A stretch of 48,763 bases of DNA from an uncultured Pseudorhodobacter sp. (GTDB lineage: Bacteria > Pseudomonadota > Alphaproteobacteria > Rhodobacterales > Rhodobacteraceae): positions 1 through 48,763 of the forward strand of contig CAJXWJ010000023.1 in assembly GCA_913062925.1 (NCBI GenBank). Reading direction: 5' to 3'. The notes under the pieces are model-generated. The model did no database searches and was not told the DNA's origin. It saw nothing but the letters and a program-made list of their open reading frames with translations. The translations under genes and the position numbers were made by a program. Positions 41,787 through 48,763 of this stretch are shown here, one piece after another (the stretch's first letter is position 1; each line of letters opens with the position of its first letter).

Positions 41787-44278
41787 GGCTTGCTTGGGCG
41801 ATTGCGCGGCGCGAGTTGCGCGGCGGCTTGCGGGGGTTTTGGGTGTTTCTGGCCTGTCTGTCGCTGGGGGTGGCCGCGATTGCCGGCGTGGGCATGGTGC
41901 GCTCGGCCATTCAGGCGGGGCTGAGCGAACAGGGAGCGACCCTGCTGGGCGGCGATGCGCAAGCCAAATTCACCTACCGCTTTGCCAGCCCAGAAGAGCG
42001 CGCCTATCTGGACAGCATTGCCAGCAAAGTTTCAGAGATTGTCGAGTTCCGCTCGATGATCTCGGCGGGTGACAGCAATCTGCTGACGCAAGTGAAGGCT
42101 GTTGATGACGCCTATCCTTTGCTGGGGCAGGTGGCGCTGCAAGCGGGCAGCTTTCCGGCGGTTTTGGCCGGGCGCGGTGCGGTGATGGACGGGATCTTGG
42201 CCGATCAGGCGGGGCTGGCGATTGGCGACAGCTTTCGGCTGGGCGGTGCCGAGTTTGTGCTGCGCGGCCGCCTTAACAGCGAACCTGACAGCGCCACGGG
42301 CGGCTTTGCTCTGGCGCCGCGCACCATGGTGCTGCGCGCCGATCTGGAAGGCTCGGGCCTGCTGAATGCGGGCAGTTTGTTTGACAGCTCTTACCGGATG
42401 ATCTTGCCTGCGGGCGCGGATCTGGCGGCTTTGCAAGCGCAGGCCGAGGCGCGCTTTCGCGAGGCGGGGTTGCGCTGGTCAGACAGTCGCCGCGCCGCCC
42501 CCGGCGTGGAACGCTTTGTCGAGCGGATTGCCGCGTTTTTGGTGCTGGTTGGGCTTGCGGGCTTGGCGGTGGGCGGTGTCGGGGTTGCCGCAGCGGTGCG
42601 CAGCTATCTAGAGGCCAAGCTTGCCACCATTGCCACCCTGCGCACTTTGGGCGCAACCGGCGGGCTGGTGTTTCAGACCTATTTTCTGCAAATCGCGGTG
42701 CTTTCTGCGCTGGGCGTGACGATTGGTCTGATGCTGGGCGTCGGTCTGCCGCTGCTGTTTGGCGGCATGATCGAGGCCGCGCTGCCGTTTCCGGCCCATA
42801 TCAGCCTTTATCCGCGCGCGGTGGCAGAGGCTGCGTTTTATGGCGTGACCTCGGCCTTTCTGTTTGCGCTTTGGCCACTGGCGCGCAGCGAGGGCATTCG
42901 CGCGGCAGCGCTTTATCGGGGCGGTGTTGCGGGTGGCTGGCCAAGGCCGCGCTATGTGCTGGCGCTGATTGGGCTGGCGGCGCTGTTGATTGGCGGCGCG
43001 GTGGTGTTTTCGGGCACGATGACTTTGGCGCTGGGCACGGCGGCGGGGCTGATTGCGGCGCTGGCGGTGCTGGGGCTGGCGGCTTGGGGCTTGCGGCGTT
43101 TGGCGCGCAGGCTGGCGCGGGCCAAAGCGCTGCGCGGTCGGGTGGCGCTGCGCTTGGCGCTGGCCTCGATCTCGGCACCGCGGGCCGAAACGATGCAGGT
43201 GGTGCTGGCTTTGGGGCTGGGGCTGACGGTGCTGGCGGCGGTGGGGCAAATCGACGCCAACCTGCGCGCCGCGATCACCCGTGATCTGCCCACCCGCGCG
43301 CCTGCGTTCTTTTTCGTGGATATTCAGCCCGATCAGATTGACGGCTTTGTTGCCAAGATGCAGGCCGATCCTGCGGTCACCAAGATGGAAACCGCGCCGA
43401 TGCTGCGCGGTGCGATCACCGAGATTAACGGCGAAGATGCGCGCAAGGTGGCGGGCGATCATTGGGTGCTGAACGGCGATCGTGGCCTGACCTATGCCGA
43501 TGCCAAGCCCGGCAATGCCAAGGTGACCGCTGGCAGCTGGTGGCCTGAGGGCTATGACGGGCCGCCGCAGATTTCTTTTGCCGAGACCGAAGCGAAAGAA
43601 ATCGGTCTAAAGCTGGGCGATAGCCTGACCGTCACGGTTTTGGGCCGGCCAATTACCGCCAAGATCACCAGCTTTCGGGTGGTGGATTTTTCCAACGCGG
43701 GCATGGGGTTCGTGATGACGATGAATGCCGCAGCCCTGCGCGCGGCCCCCCATACCAATATCGCCACGGTCTACGCTGACCCTTCGGCCGAAGCCACGAT
43801 CCTGCGCGGGGTGGCCAAGGCCTATCCCAATGTCACCGCGATCAGCATTCGCACCGCGGTCGCACGCGTCAGCGAGGCGCTGACGGCGATTGCCGAAGCC
43901 ACCACCTTGGCGGCCTTGGCGACCTTGCTGACCGGCTTTGTCGTGCTGATCGGTGCGGCAGCCTCGGGCGAGCGGGCGCGGGTCTATGAGGCTTCGGTGC
44001 TAAAGGTGCTGGGAGCTTCGCGCGGGCGTATCCTTGCCAGCTTTGCGCTGCGGGCGGGGTTGATGGGAGCAGCCGCCGGAGTGGTGGCGATTGCTGCGGG
44101 GGCGGCTGGCGGCTGGGCGGTGATGCGCTTTGTGATGGACAGCGCCTATCATTTCGAGGCCGGCTCGGCCTTGGCGATTGTGCTGGGTGGGGTGGTCGCG
44201 ACCCTGCTGGCCAGCCTTGTCTTTGTGCTGCGCCCGCTTTCGGCACGACCCGCGCAGGTGCTGCGCTCGCAAGAGTAA
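41783..44278 (+). CDS. ybbP: FtsX-type ABC transporter permease, YbbP-like
   Basis: This 831-residue permease has a membrane helix near residues 15-38, a large periplasmic MacB-type domain, helices around 250-350 (including LVGLAGLAVGGVGVAAAV), a group in the middle near 390-440, a second periplasmic region and a C-terminal FtsX domain (about 700-825, ending RPAQVLRSQE). Such duplicated FtsX permeases act by mechanotransmission and need not move substrate through the membrane themselves. It pairs with the ATPase gene overlapping its start. The next gene is separated by about 130 bases. Confidence 0.9.
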   Translation: MRLAWAIARRELRGGLRGFWVFLACLSLGVAAIAGVGMVRSAIQAGLSEQGATLLGGDAQAKFTYRFASPEERAYLDSIASKVSEIVEFRSMISAGDSNLLTQVKAVDDAYPLLGQVALQAGSFPAVLAGRGAVMDGILADQAGLAIGDSFRLGGAEFVLRGRLNSEPDSATGGFALAPRTMVLRADLEGSGLLNAGSLFDSSYRMILPAGADLAALQAQAEARFREAGLRWSDSRRAAPGVERFVERIAAFLVLVGLAGLAVGGVGVAAAVRSYLEAKLATIATLRTLGATGGLVFQTYFLQIAVLSALGVTIGLMLGVGLPLLFGGMIEAALPFPAHISLYPRAVAEAAFYGVTSAFLFALWPLARSEGIRAAALYRGGVAGGWPRPRYVLALIGLAALLIGGAVVFSGTMTLALGTAAGLIAALAVLGLAAWGLRRLARRLARAKALRGRVALRLALASISAPRAETMQVVLALGLGLTVLAAVGQIDANLRAAITRDLPTRAPAFFFVDIQPDQIDGFVAKMQADPAVTKMETAPMLRGAITEINGEDARKVAGDHWVLNGDRGLTYADAKPGNAKVTAGSWWPEGYDGPPQISFAETEAKEIGLKLGDSLTVTVLGRPITAKITSFRVVDFSNAGMGFVMTMNAAALRAAPHTNIATVYADPSAEATILRGVAKAYPNVTAISIRTAVARVSEALTAIAEATTLAALATLLTGFVVLIGAAASGERARVYEASVLKVLGASRGRILASFALRAGLMGAAAGVVAIAAGAAGGWAVMRFVMDSAYHFEAGSALAIVLGGVVATLLASLVFVLRPLSARPAQVLRSQE

Positions 44279-44308
44279 GGCCGCTCAGCAGGCAATGATA
44301 TTTTTCGG

Positions 44309-44340
44309 TTGTTTGGGCGTAAATTTGGAATATTAGTTCC
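44309..44340 (+). promoter_or_regulatory. iolG promoter with overlapping IolR-like operator
   Basis: TTGTTT (44309-44314) and TATTAG (44331-44336) form a -35/-10 pair with 16-base spacing. The -10 box is exactly the spacer of the inverted repeat GGAA-TATTAG-TTCC at 44327-44340 (TGGAA-N6-TTCCA). GGAA-N6-TTCC is the reported binding pattern of the RpiR-type inositol repressor IolR in Sinorhizobium. Binding would cover the -10 box. Regulation is inferred. Confidence 0.5.
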
Positions 44341-44407
44341 ATAAGCTGCGCAGATTGCGGCCAATGACACAGAGGTTGCGGGGGCAAGCCCCAGTAGGAG
44401 AGAGACG

Positions 44408-45409
44408 ATGACGGTAAGATTTGGTCTTTTGGGCGCAGGGCGCATCGGCAAGGTTCACGCCAAGGCGGTGACGGGCGATGCCAATGCAAAGCTGGTCGCC
44501 GTGGCCGATGCCATGGCCCCCGCAGCGCAGGCGATTGCGGATCAATACGGCTGCGAAGTGCGCAGCATCGAGGCGATCTTGGCTGCCAAGGATATTGACG
44601 CGGTGGTGATCTGCACCCCCACCGACACCCATGCCGATCTGATCGAAGCCTTTGTAAAGGCTGGCAAAGCGGTGTTCTGTGAAAAGCCGATTGATCTGTC
44701 GCTTGCGCGGGTGAAGACCTGCCTTGAGGTGGTGCGCGCCCATAAAGGCACGCTGATGGTCGGCTTTAACCGCCGCTTTGACCCGCATTTCCGCGCCGTG
44801 CGGGCCGAGATCGACAAGGGCACCATTGGCGAGCCCGAGATGGTTGTGATCACCTCGCGCGATCCGGGGGCGCCGCCGGTCGAGTATATCAAACGCTCGG
44901 GCGGGATTTTCCGCGATATGACCATCCATGATTTTGACATGGCACGGTTTCTTTTGGGCGAAGAGATTGCCGAAGTTGTGGCCACGGCTGCGGTGCTGGT
45001 TGACCCGGCAATCGGCATCGCAGGCGACTTTGATTCGGTGCAGGTGATGCTGAAAACCGCATCTGGGCGGCAGGCGATGATTTCGAACTCGCGCCGCGCC
45101 ACCTATGGCTATGATCAGCGCATCGAAGTGCATGGTTCAAAAGGCGCTGTCTCGGCCGAGAATCAGCGCCCGGTCTCGATCGAGGTGGCGACCGCTGCGG
45201 GCTATACCCGCCCGCCGCTGCATGATTTCTTTATGACCCGCTACACCGAGGCCTATGCCGCCGAAATCGCGACCTTTATCGCGGCGCTTCGCGGTACCGG
45301 AAAGGCAGAGCCGACGGGCGAAGATGGGCTGATCGCTTTGGCCTTGGCCGAGGCTGCGCTGAAATCTGTGGCCGAAGCGCGTGTGGTCAAGATGTCCGAG
45401 ATCCTTTGA
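44408..45409 (+). CDS. iolG: Inositol 2-dehydrogenase (Gfo/Idh/MocA family)
   Basis: IolG oxidises myo-inositol to scyllo-inosose with NAD+, the first step of inositol catabolism. The 333-residue protein has the NAD loop GLLGAGRIGKVHAK, the CTPTDTHADL region, Lys93 in CEKPIDLSLA, and Asp170 and His174 in FRDMTIHDFD, the catalytic triad positions of the family. RSGGIFRDM and GFNRRFDPHF are typical of inositol dehydrogenases. AGGAGAGAG precedes the ATG. It stands alone here, without iolB, D, E or the transporter, and ends at a strong terminator. Related sugar dehydrogenases cannot be fully excluded. Confidence 0.88.
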   Translation: MTVRFGLLGAGRIGKVHAKAVTGDANAKLVAVADAMAPAAQAIADQYGCEVRSIEAILAAKDIDAVVICTPTDTHADLIEAFVKAGKAVFCEKPIDLSLARVKTCLEVVRAHKGTLMVGFNRRFDPHFRAVRAEIDKGTIGEPEMVVITSRDPGAPPVEYIKRSGGIFRDMTIHDFDMARFLLGEEIAEVVATAAVLVDPAIGIAGDFDSVQVMLKTASGRQAMISNSRRATYGYDQRIEVHGSKGAVSAENQRPVSIEVATAAGYTRPPLHDFFMTRYTEAYAAEIATFIAALRGTGKAEPTGEDGLIALALAEAALKSVAEARVVKMSEIL

Positions 45410-45434
45410 TCTAAGGCATTGATTTAAAACATTT

Positions 45435-45475
45435 GCTGCGCAGCATTTTCCCCGAATGCTGCGCAGCATTTTTTT
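45435..45475 (+). terminator. Intrinsic terminator downstream of iolG, built from two copies of a palindrome
   Basis: GCTGCGCAGCATT (45435-45447) pairs perfectly with AATGCTGCGCAGC (45455-45467) around a seven-base loop, followed by a seven-T run. Each arm contains the 10-base palindrome GCTGCGCAGC, so the arms can also fold singly and form a direct repeat of GCTGCGCAGCATTTT. Confidence 0.9.
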
Positions 45476-45500
45476 GACCACTGGCAGGCAAGGGCAGGCA

Positions 45501-45514
45501 GTTTCGCGCGAAAC
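45501..45514. repeat. 14-bp perfect palindrome, parS-like
   Basis: GTTTCGCGCGAAAC is self-complementary and lies 20 bases before the -35 box of the SRP RNA gene. It matches 12 of 14 positions of the canonical chromosomal ParB site core (GTTTCACGTGAAAC), differing symmetrically at the sixth and ninth bases. Function is not shown. Confidence 0.35.
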
Positions 45515-45534
45515 CCCTGTTGTGCGGCAGCATC

Positions 45535-45563
45535 TTGCGAATCCATCGGGGCGGGCCTATATG
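45535..45563 (+). promoter_or_regulatory. Predicted promoter of the SRP RNA gene
   Basis: TTGCGA (45535-45540), a 17-base spacer, and TATATG (45558-45563) form a sigma-70-type promoter. The predicted start falls at about 45566-45570, matching the 5' end of the RNA helix. Confidence 0.65.
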
Positions 45564-45565
45564 AG

Positions 45566-45666
45566 GGGCGAGAGGTTGGCGCGGGTAAGCGCCTCGCCAA
45601 CCCGGTCAGGTCCGGAAGGAAGCAGCCGTAACGAGCCCCGCTTGGGTCGTTGTCAGCCTCTCACCC
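45566..45666 (+). ncRNA. ffs: 4.5S signal recognition particle RNA (small bacterial type)
   Basis: The highly conserved SRP core is present: CGGTCAGGTCCGGAAGGAAG followed by CAGCCGTAACGAG (about 45603-45635), covering the Ffh-binding symmetric and asymmetric loops. GGGCGAGAGG at the 5' end pairs with CCTCTCACCC at the 3' end, giving a roughly 100-nt hairpin RNA. It works with Ffh to target membrane proteins to FtsY and SecYEG. T-rich sequence follows at 45667 and may end transcription just before the convergent rsgA stop. Confidence 0.95.
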
Positions 45667-45673
45667 TTTTCCC

Positions 45674-46693
45674 CTATTTTTTCGGCGCACGCCATTTCGT
45701 GGCCGATTTCTTGGTGTGCTTGCCCGCGGCCCGCACCCGCGAGGTGGCCATGGCGGCGGTATTGGTCTTTTCCTCGGTGACCAATTTGCGCCAGCGCGGC
45801 AGGCGTGCGGCGTCGATGCTGCCCGCCGCAATCGCCGCCTGCACTGCGCAGCCCGGTTCATGGTCGTGCTGGCAATCGCGAAAGCGGCACTGCGCCGACA
45901 GATCAATCAGATCAGAAAACAGAATGTCGATGCCATCGGCCACATCGGTCAGCTGCAATTCGCGCACGCCGGGTGTGTCGATCAGCCAGCCGCCTGCGGT
46001 CAGCGGCAAAAGGTTGCGCGCGGTGGTGGTGTGGCGGCCCTTGGCGTCAACCTCGCGGATGTCGCCGGTGGCCTGATTGGCGCCCAGACTGTTGGCGATG
46101 GTCGATTTGCCAACGCCTGACGATCCCAGCAGCACCGCCGTTTGGCCCTTTTGCACCCAAGGCGCAAGCGCGGTTGCCACCTCGGCCGATTTGGCGTTCA
46201 ACGCCAGCACCGACAGCCCCGCTGACAGCGCCGCCGCCGCCGCAACAAAGGGGGCAGGGTCGGCCAGATCGGCCTTGGTCAGCAGCACCACCGGCGTGAT
46301 TCCCGCCGAATGCGCCAGGACCAGATAGCGCTCGATCCGGGCGGCATTGAAATCGCCGTTGCACGAGGTGGTGATGAACATCGTATCGACATTGGCGGCA
46401 ATCAATTGCGCTTCGGTGCCCGTGCCCGCCGCGCGGCGTTGCAGCAGGGTTGTGCGCGCCAGCACGCGTGCCACCCGCGGGCCATCGCACAGCACCCAAT
46501 CGCCCACCGCCATTACCGTCACCGGCAGGTTAGGCGGACAGAGCAGCTCGATCGGGCCAGAGGCGGCAATCGCCTCGACACGGCCGCGATGCAGCGCGGT
46601 CAGCCGCGCAGGCGGCAGCATCGCTTCGGCTTCGGTGATGTCGTCTTGCAGGCTGGCGGCCCAGCCCAGATCGGTCAGATTTTGCGGGATCAA
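45674..46693 (-). CDS. rsgA: Ribosome small-subunit-dependent GTPase A
   Basis: RsgA is a circularly permuted GTPase that checks late maturation of the 30S subunit. The 339-residue protein has an OB-fold domain first, then the permuted G motifs: G4 LLTKADL, G1 LLGSSGVGKST, G2 around GRHTTT and G3 LIDTPGVREL. A C-terminal zinc region follows with CRFRDCQHDHEPGC. I set the start at TTG 46693 because AAAAGGAC lies a few bases upstream; an ATG 26 codons further up gives a Pro/Arg-rich, unconserved extension. The C-terminus is basic (KHTKKSATKWRAPKK) and may bind rRNA. It converges on ffs. Confidence 0.92.
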   Translation of the reverse strand: MIPQNLTDLGWAASLQDDITEAEAMLPPARLTALHRGRVEAIAASGPIELLCPPNLPVTVMAVGDWVLCDGPRVARVLARTTLLQRRAAGTGTEAQLIAANVDTMFITTSCNGDFNAARIERYLVLAHSAGITPVVLLTKADLADPAPFVAAAAALSAGLSVLALNAKSAEVATALAPWVQKGQTAVLLGSSGVGKSTIANSLGANQATGDIREVDAKGRHTTTARNLLPLTAGGWLIDTPGVRELQLTDVADGIDILFSDLIDLSAQCRFRDCQHDHEPGCAVQAAIAAGSIDAARLPRWRKLVTEEKTNTAAMATSRVRAAGKHTKKSATKWRAPKK

Positions 46694-46813
46694 GCGGCGT
46701 CCTTTTGACCCGTTGCGGGTTCGCGCCAGTCTAGGCGCTGCGCGGGGCTGCGGCAAGGCTGGGGCTTGCACCTGCGCCCAAATGCAGGGAACGTGGCGAA
46801 AAAGGAGACTGAT

Positions 46814-47338
46814 ATGGCCCGCATTGCTGTTCTAACCGTGTCTGACCGCGCCTTTCGTGGCGAATATGAAGATCGCGGCGGTCCGGCTTGCGAGGCATGG
46901 CTGCGCGGGGTGATCACCTCGGAGGTTGAGATTCTGCGCCAAATCACCCCCGATGGTCGCGTCGAAGTGGCCGCCGCGCTGCGCGATTTGGCCGATACTT
47001 GGGGCGCGGATCTGATCTTGGCCACCGGCGGCACGGGCCCTGCGCCGCGCGATCAGACCCCCGAAGCCATGGCGGATGTGATCACTATGGAGCTTGCAGG
47101 CTTTGGCGAGGCGATGCGGGCGGCCAACAGCCGTGTGGTGGCCACGGCGATCCTGTCGCGGCAAGGCGCAGGGGTGCGCGGCAAAACGCTGATCATCACG
47201 CTGCCCGGCAGCCCCAATGCGATTTCCACAAGCCTAGAGGCGATTTTTGCTGCCGTGCCTTATTGCCTTGACCTGATCGGTGCGGCGCGGATCGAAACTG
47301 ATCCTGCCGTGATCAAGGCGCATCGGCCAAAGACCTAG
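46814..47338 (+). CDS. mog: Molybdopterin adenylyltransferase (Mog/MogA)
   Basis: Mog adenylates molybdopterin so that MoeA can insert molybdate. The 174-residue protein begins MARIAVLTVSDRAFRGEYEDR, and has the substrate loop LATGGTGPAPRDQTPEA and the TLPGSPNAIS segment, both hallmarks of the MogA/MoaB fold. AAAGGAG at 46801-46807 sets the ATG at 46814. It is divergent from rsgA, and its stop overlaps that of the convergent DUF4864 gene in CTAG 47335-47338. With the MoeB-like protein and mobAB, this is the third Moco locus in the window. Confidence 0.92.
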   Translation: MARIAVLTVSDRAFRGEYEDRGGPACEAWLRGVITSEVEILRQITPDGRVEVAAALRDLADTWGADLILATGGTGPAPRDQTPEAMADVITMELAGFGEAMRAANSRVVATAILSRQGAGVRGKTLIITLPGSPNAISTSLEAIFAAVPYCLDLIGAARIETDPAVIKAHRPKT

Positions 47339-47748
47339 GCGCCCAACTCTTGCTGCGGCAAAAGCTGCACCGCGTTGATCTGCCAACCATCCGGGGTTTC
47401 GACCATCATGTAATCCAGCAAAAAGCCGCGGCCTTGCAGATCGGTCACCAGCACCCGCTGCCACAGGTTTCCAGCGACCCTGCGCAGCTCTAACATGCGC
47501 ACGGCCTGATGCTGCCAGACCATCGGATAGCCGCGTTTGACCATGGCTTCAAAGTTTTCAACTGGCCCAAACAACTGCCTGATATTGGGCGAGGCATAGT
47601 CATAGGCGCGGAGGAAATCATCTGCGGCCATGGCGTCAAGCTGGGCCTGAATGGTCTGCTGAATCGGCGCTTCTTGGGCAGGTGCTGGCTCGGTCAAGAC
47701 CGCCAGACTAAGGCATGCACCAAGCACAGCAGCAAGAGGTTGTCGCAT
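47335..47748 (-). CDS. Exported DUF4864-family protein
   Basis: The 137-residue protein has a signal peptide (about 1-24, ending APAQ) and a single small domain. IQQTIQAQLDAMAADDFLRAYDYASPNIRQ (quoted in parts: IQAQLDAMAADDFLRAYDYA, SPNIRQLFG), then MVKRGYPMVWQHQAVR and LLDYMMVETPDGWQINAVQ match the DUF4864 pattern, an NTF2/SnoaL-like periplasmic fold. The Trp-Gln-Ile ending strand is typical. No catalytic residues are evident; function unknown. It is convergent with mog. Confidence 0.8.
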   Translation of the reverse strand: MRQPLAAVLGACLSLAVLTEPAPAQEAPIQQTIQAQLDAMAADDFLRAYDYASPNIRQLFGPVENFEAMVKRGYPMVWQHQAVRMLELRRVAGNLWQRVLVTDLQGRGFLLDYMMVETPDGWQINAVQLLPQQELGA

Positions 47749-47900
47749 CGCAGCTCCTGTTTTCTAGGCCATTACATCGGTAAAACTAATCCCCGAACGG
47801 CTAAGGTCAAATCACAGCCGTGTCAGCCCATCCGCACATCGGTTGCGCGGGGGCGCTGCACAGGCTATCGATGACGGGTCTCTGCGTGAAAGGATCTTGG

Positions 47901-48572
47901 ATGCGGTTTTTGCGTTTTGCTGTTTTGGGCGGCCTGATGGCTGTGCTGGCAGCCTGCCAAACCAACGATCTGAAAGAACCGCCGCCACCCTTGGGCGATT
48001 TTGTGCTTGGGCTGAATATTGCCGTGGCGGATAACGTGCAAAAGGTACCGATTTCGCGCGATGCCGACCCCAAAGTTTGGGAGGCTGCGGTAAAATCCGC
48101 GATTGCGGACCGTTTTGGCCGCTATGAGGGCAAGCGGATTTACAACATAGGCATCTCGATCGACGCCTATGCGCTGGCGCCTCCGGGGATTCCATTGGTG
48201 TTCTCGCCAAAATCGATTCTGGTGGTGACCGCCAATATCTGGGACGATGCAACAGCCACCAAGCTGAACCCCGAAGGCAAGCAATTCACGATCTTTGAAG
48301 GCGCATCGGCCGATACAATGATCGGGTCCGGGCTGACGCAAACCAAAAAGAAACAGATGGCGACGCTGTCCTATAATGTCGCCAAATCTGTAGAGAAATG
48401 GCTGTTGACCCATCCCGAGTGGTTTGATCCGGCGCAGTTGCCCACAAGCGCTGCGCCCGTGCCAAACCTTGAAACGCCAAGCCGTGCAGCGCCGGTCAAG
48501 CCGAAACCGAAATCCGAGGCGATCCGCCCCAAGACCGCAGCAACCTCGCCCAGCATCGGCGCCACCCCCTAG
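47901..48572 (+). CDS. Uncharacterised lipoprotein
   Basis: The 223-residue protein has a lipoprotein signal peptide with lipobox LAAC (Cys about 19) and a mature alpha/beta domain (about 35-180, with VQKVPISRDADPKVWEAAV and RFGRYEGKRIYNIGISIDAY). The C-terminal 45 residues are rich in Pro, Lys and Ala (PVKPKPKSEAIRPKTA) and probably disordered. Its beginning, a short loop then AAVKSAIADRFGRYEG, resembles conserved Rhodobacterales lipoproteins without known function. GAAAGGA precedes ATG 47901. It lies upstream of tuf on the same strand, with its own stop 137 bases before it. Confidence 0.75.
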   Translation: MRFLRFAVLGGLMAVLAACQTNDLKEPPPPLGDFVLGLNIAVADNVQKVPISRDADPKVWEAAVKSAIADRFGRYEGKRIYNIGISIDAYALAPPGIPLVFSPKSILVVTANIWDDATATKLNPEGKQFTIFEGASADTMIGSGLTQTKKKQMATLSYNVAKSVEKWLLTHPEWFDPAQLPTSAAPVPNLETPSRAAPVKPKPKSEAIRPKTAATSPSIGATP

Positions 48573-48670
48573 GCGCATGGGGCGCCTGCGGTCGGCAATC
48601 TCAAGCCAAAGCGGCGGCAGGTCTTGATTTTCGCCGCAGCAACGGCTAGATGCCCGCCCGTGTAGAACAA

Positions 48671-48688
48671 GGGCCCGCTGTTGGGCCC
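48671..48688 (+). promoter_or_regulatory. Small hairpin in the tuf leader
   Basis: GGGCCC (48671-48676) and GGGCCC (48683-48688) pair around GCTGTT, 21 bases before the tuf ATG. It is too short and lacks a T run, so it is a leader hairpin at most. The gap 48573-48709 otherwise shows no gene or tRNA. Confidence 0.3.
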
Positions 48689-48709
48689 CCTAACTCAAGG
48701 GCGCCCGAC

Positions 48710-48763
48710 ATGGCAAAGGCAAAGTTTGAACGGAATAAACCGCACGTTAACATCGGCACGATT
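48710..48763 (+). CDS. tuf: Elongation factor Tu, 5' fragment
   Basis: The last 54 bases encode MAKAKFERNKPHVNIGTI, the invariant N-terminus of bacterial EF-Tu, cut before the GHVDHGKT P-loop. EF-Tu delivers aminoacyl-tRNA to the ribosome. AAGGGCGC lies upstream of the ATG. The rest of the gene is outside the window. Confidence 0.95.
   Translation, partial: MAKAKFERNKPHVNIGTI

Noticed and set aside
48573-48709. tRNA gene before tuf
   Set aside because: tRNA genes often neighbour tuf, but no cloverleaf, GGTTCGA-like T-loop or acceptor pairing is visible.

Overview
The window looks like chromosomal core genome of an alphaproteobacterium of the order Rhodobacterales. The DNA is GC-rich and densely packed. 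Supporting genes are an aa3-type cytochrome oxidase subunit IV peptide, an RpoH-type sigma factor, a SPOR-tailed D,D-carboxypeptidase, a DmdC-like acyl-CoA dehydrogenase, polyhydroxybutyrate genes, a long-chain prenyl diphosphate synthase and a compact bacterial SRP RNA. I see no prophage, insertion sequence, CRISPR array or tRNA gene. No gene-free stretch exceeds 300 bases.

Layout. 1-3.6 kb: the 3' end of an rpoH-type gene (bases 1-57 do not fit it), coaBC, dut, a membrane-anchored MoeB/ThiF-type E1-like enzyme, and tag on the other strand. 3.6-7.8 kb: a degenerate EAL protein, phaA-phaB with terminators after each gene, a DMT exporter and a tiny YdcH/DUF465 gene. 7.8-14.3 kb: a TrmN6-like methyltransferase, a DUF2007 protein, the prenyl diphosphate synthase tail-to-tail with ispE, a TPR protein and ETF-ubiquinone oxidoreductase. 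14.4-20.4 kb: greA with a hairpin leader, a membrane/coiled-coil protein, a mobA-mobB operon with two poorly known genes, azlCD, a possible papain-like lipoprotein and the 44-residue coxIV. 20.4-28.6 kb: an MBL hydrolase with a DmdC-like dehydrogenase, Sua5, a D,D-carboxypeptidase, a HAD phosphatase, clpS and rsmC. 28.6-38.9 kb: hemF, phoX, an Imm10-like small protein, an EamA transporter, an aminotransferase, a SulP transporter with a structured leader, and the divergent hemE/hemC pair. 38.9-48.8 kb: a GlcD-type oxidase, tesA divergent from ybbA-ybbP, iolG with an IolR-like operator, the 4.5S SRP RNA, rsgA, mog, two exported proteins and the first 18 codons of tuf.

How the genes work together. 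Several serve respiration and cofactor supply: heme (hemF, hemE, hemC), the quinone side chain (ispE, prenyl synthase), electron entry from acyl-CoA oxidation (acyl-CoA dehydrogenase, ETF-QO), the oxidase subunit, and molybdenum cofactor (MoeB-like, MobA, MobB, Mog) at three separate loci. phaA and phaB make (R)-3-hydroxybutyryl-CoA for carbon storage. The most interesting non-coding signals are a PhaR-type operator before phaA, an IolR-type operator superimposed on a predicted -10 box before iolG, a multi-hairpin leader before sulP, a hairpin leader before greA, and a parS-like palindrome upstream of ffs.

I found no clear-cut new multi-gene system. The best leads are regulatory RNA or DNA elements and a few uncharacterised exported or small proteins. 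All family names are from pattern recognition without database searches.
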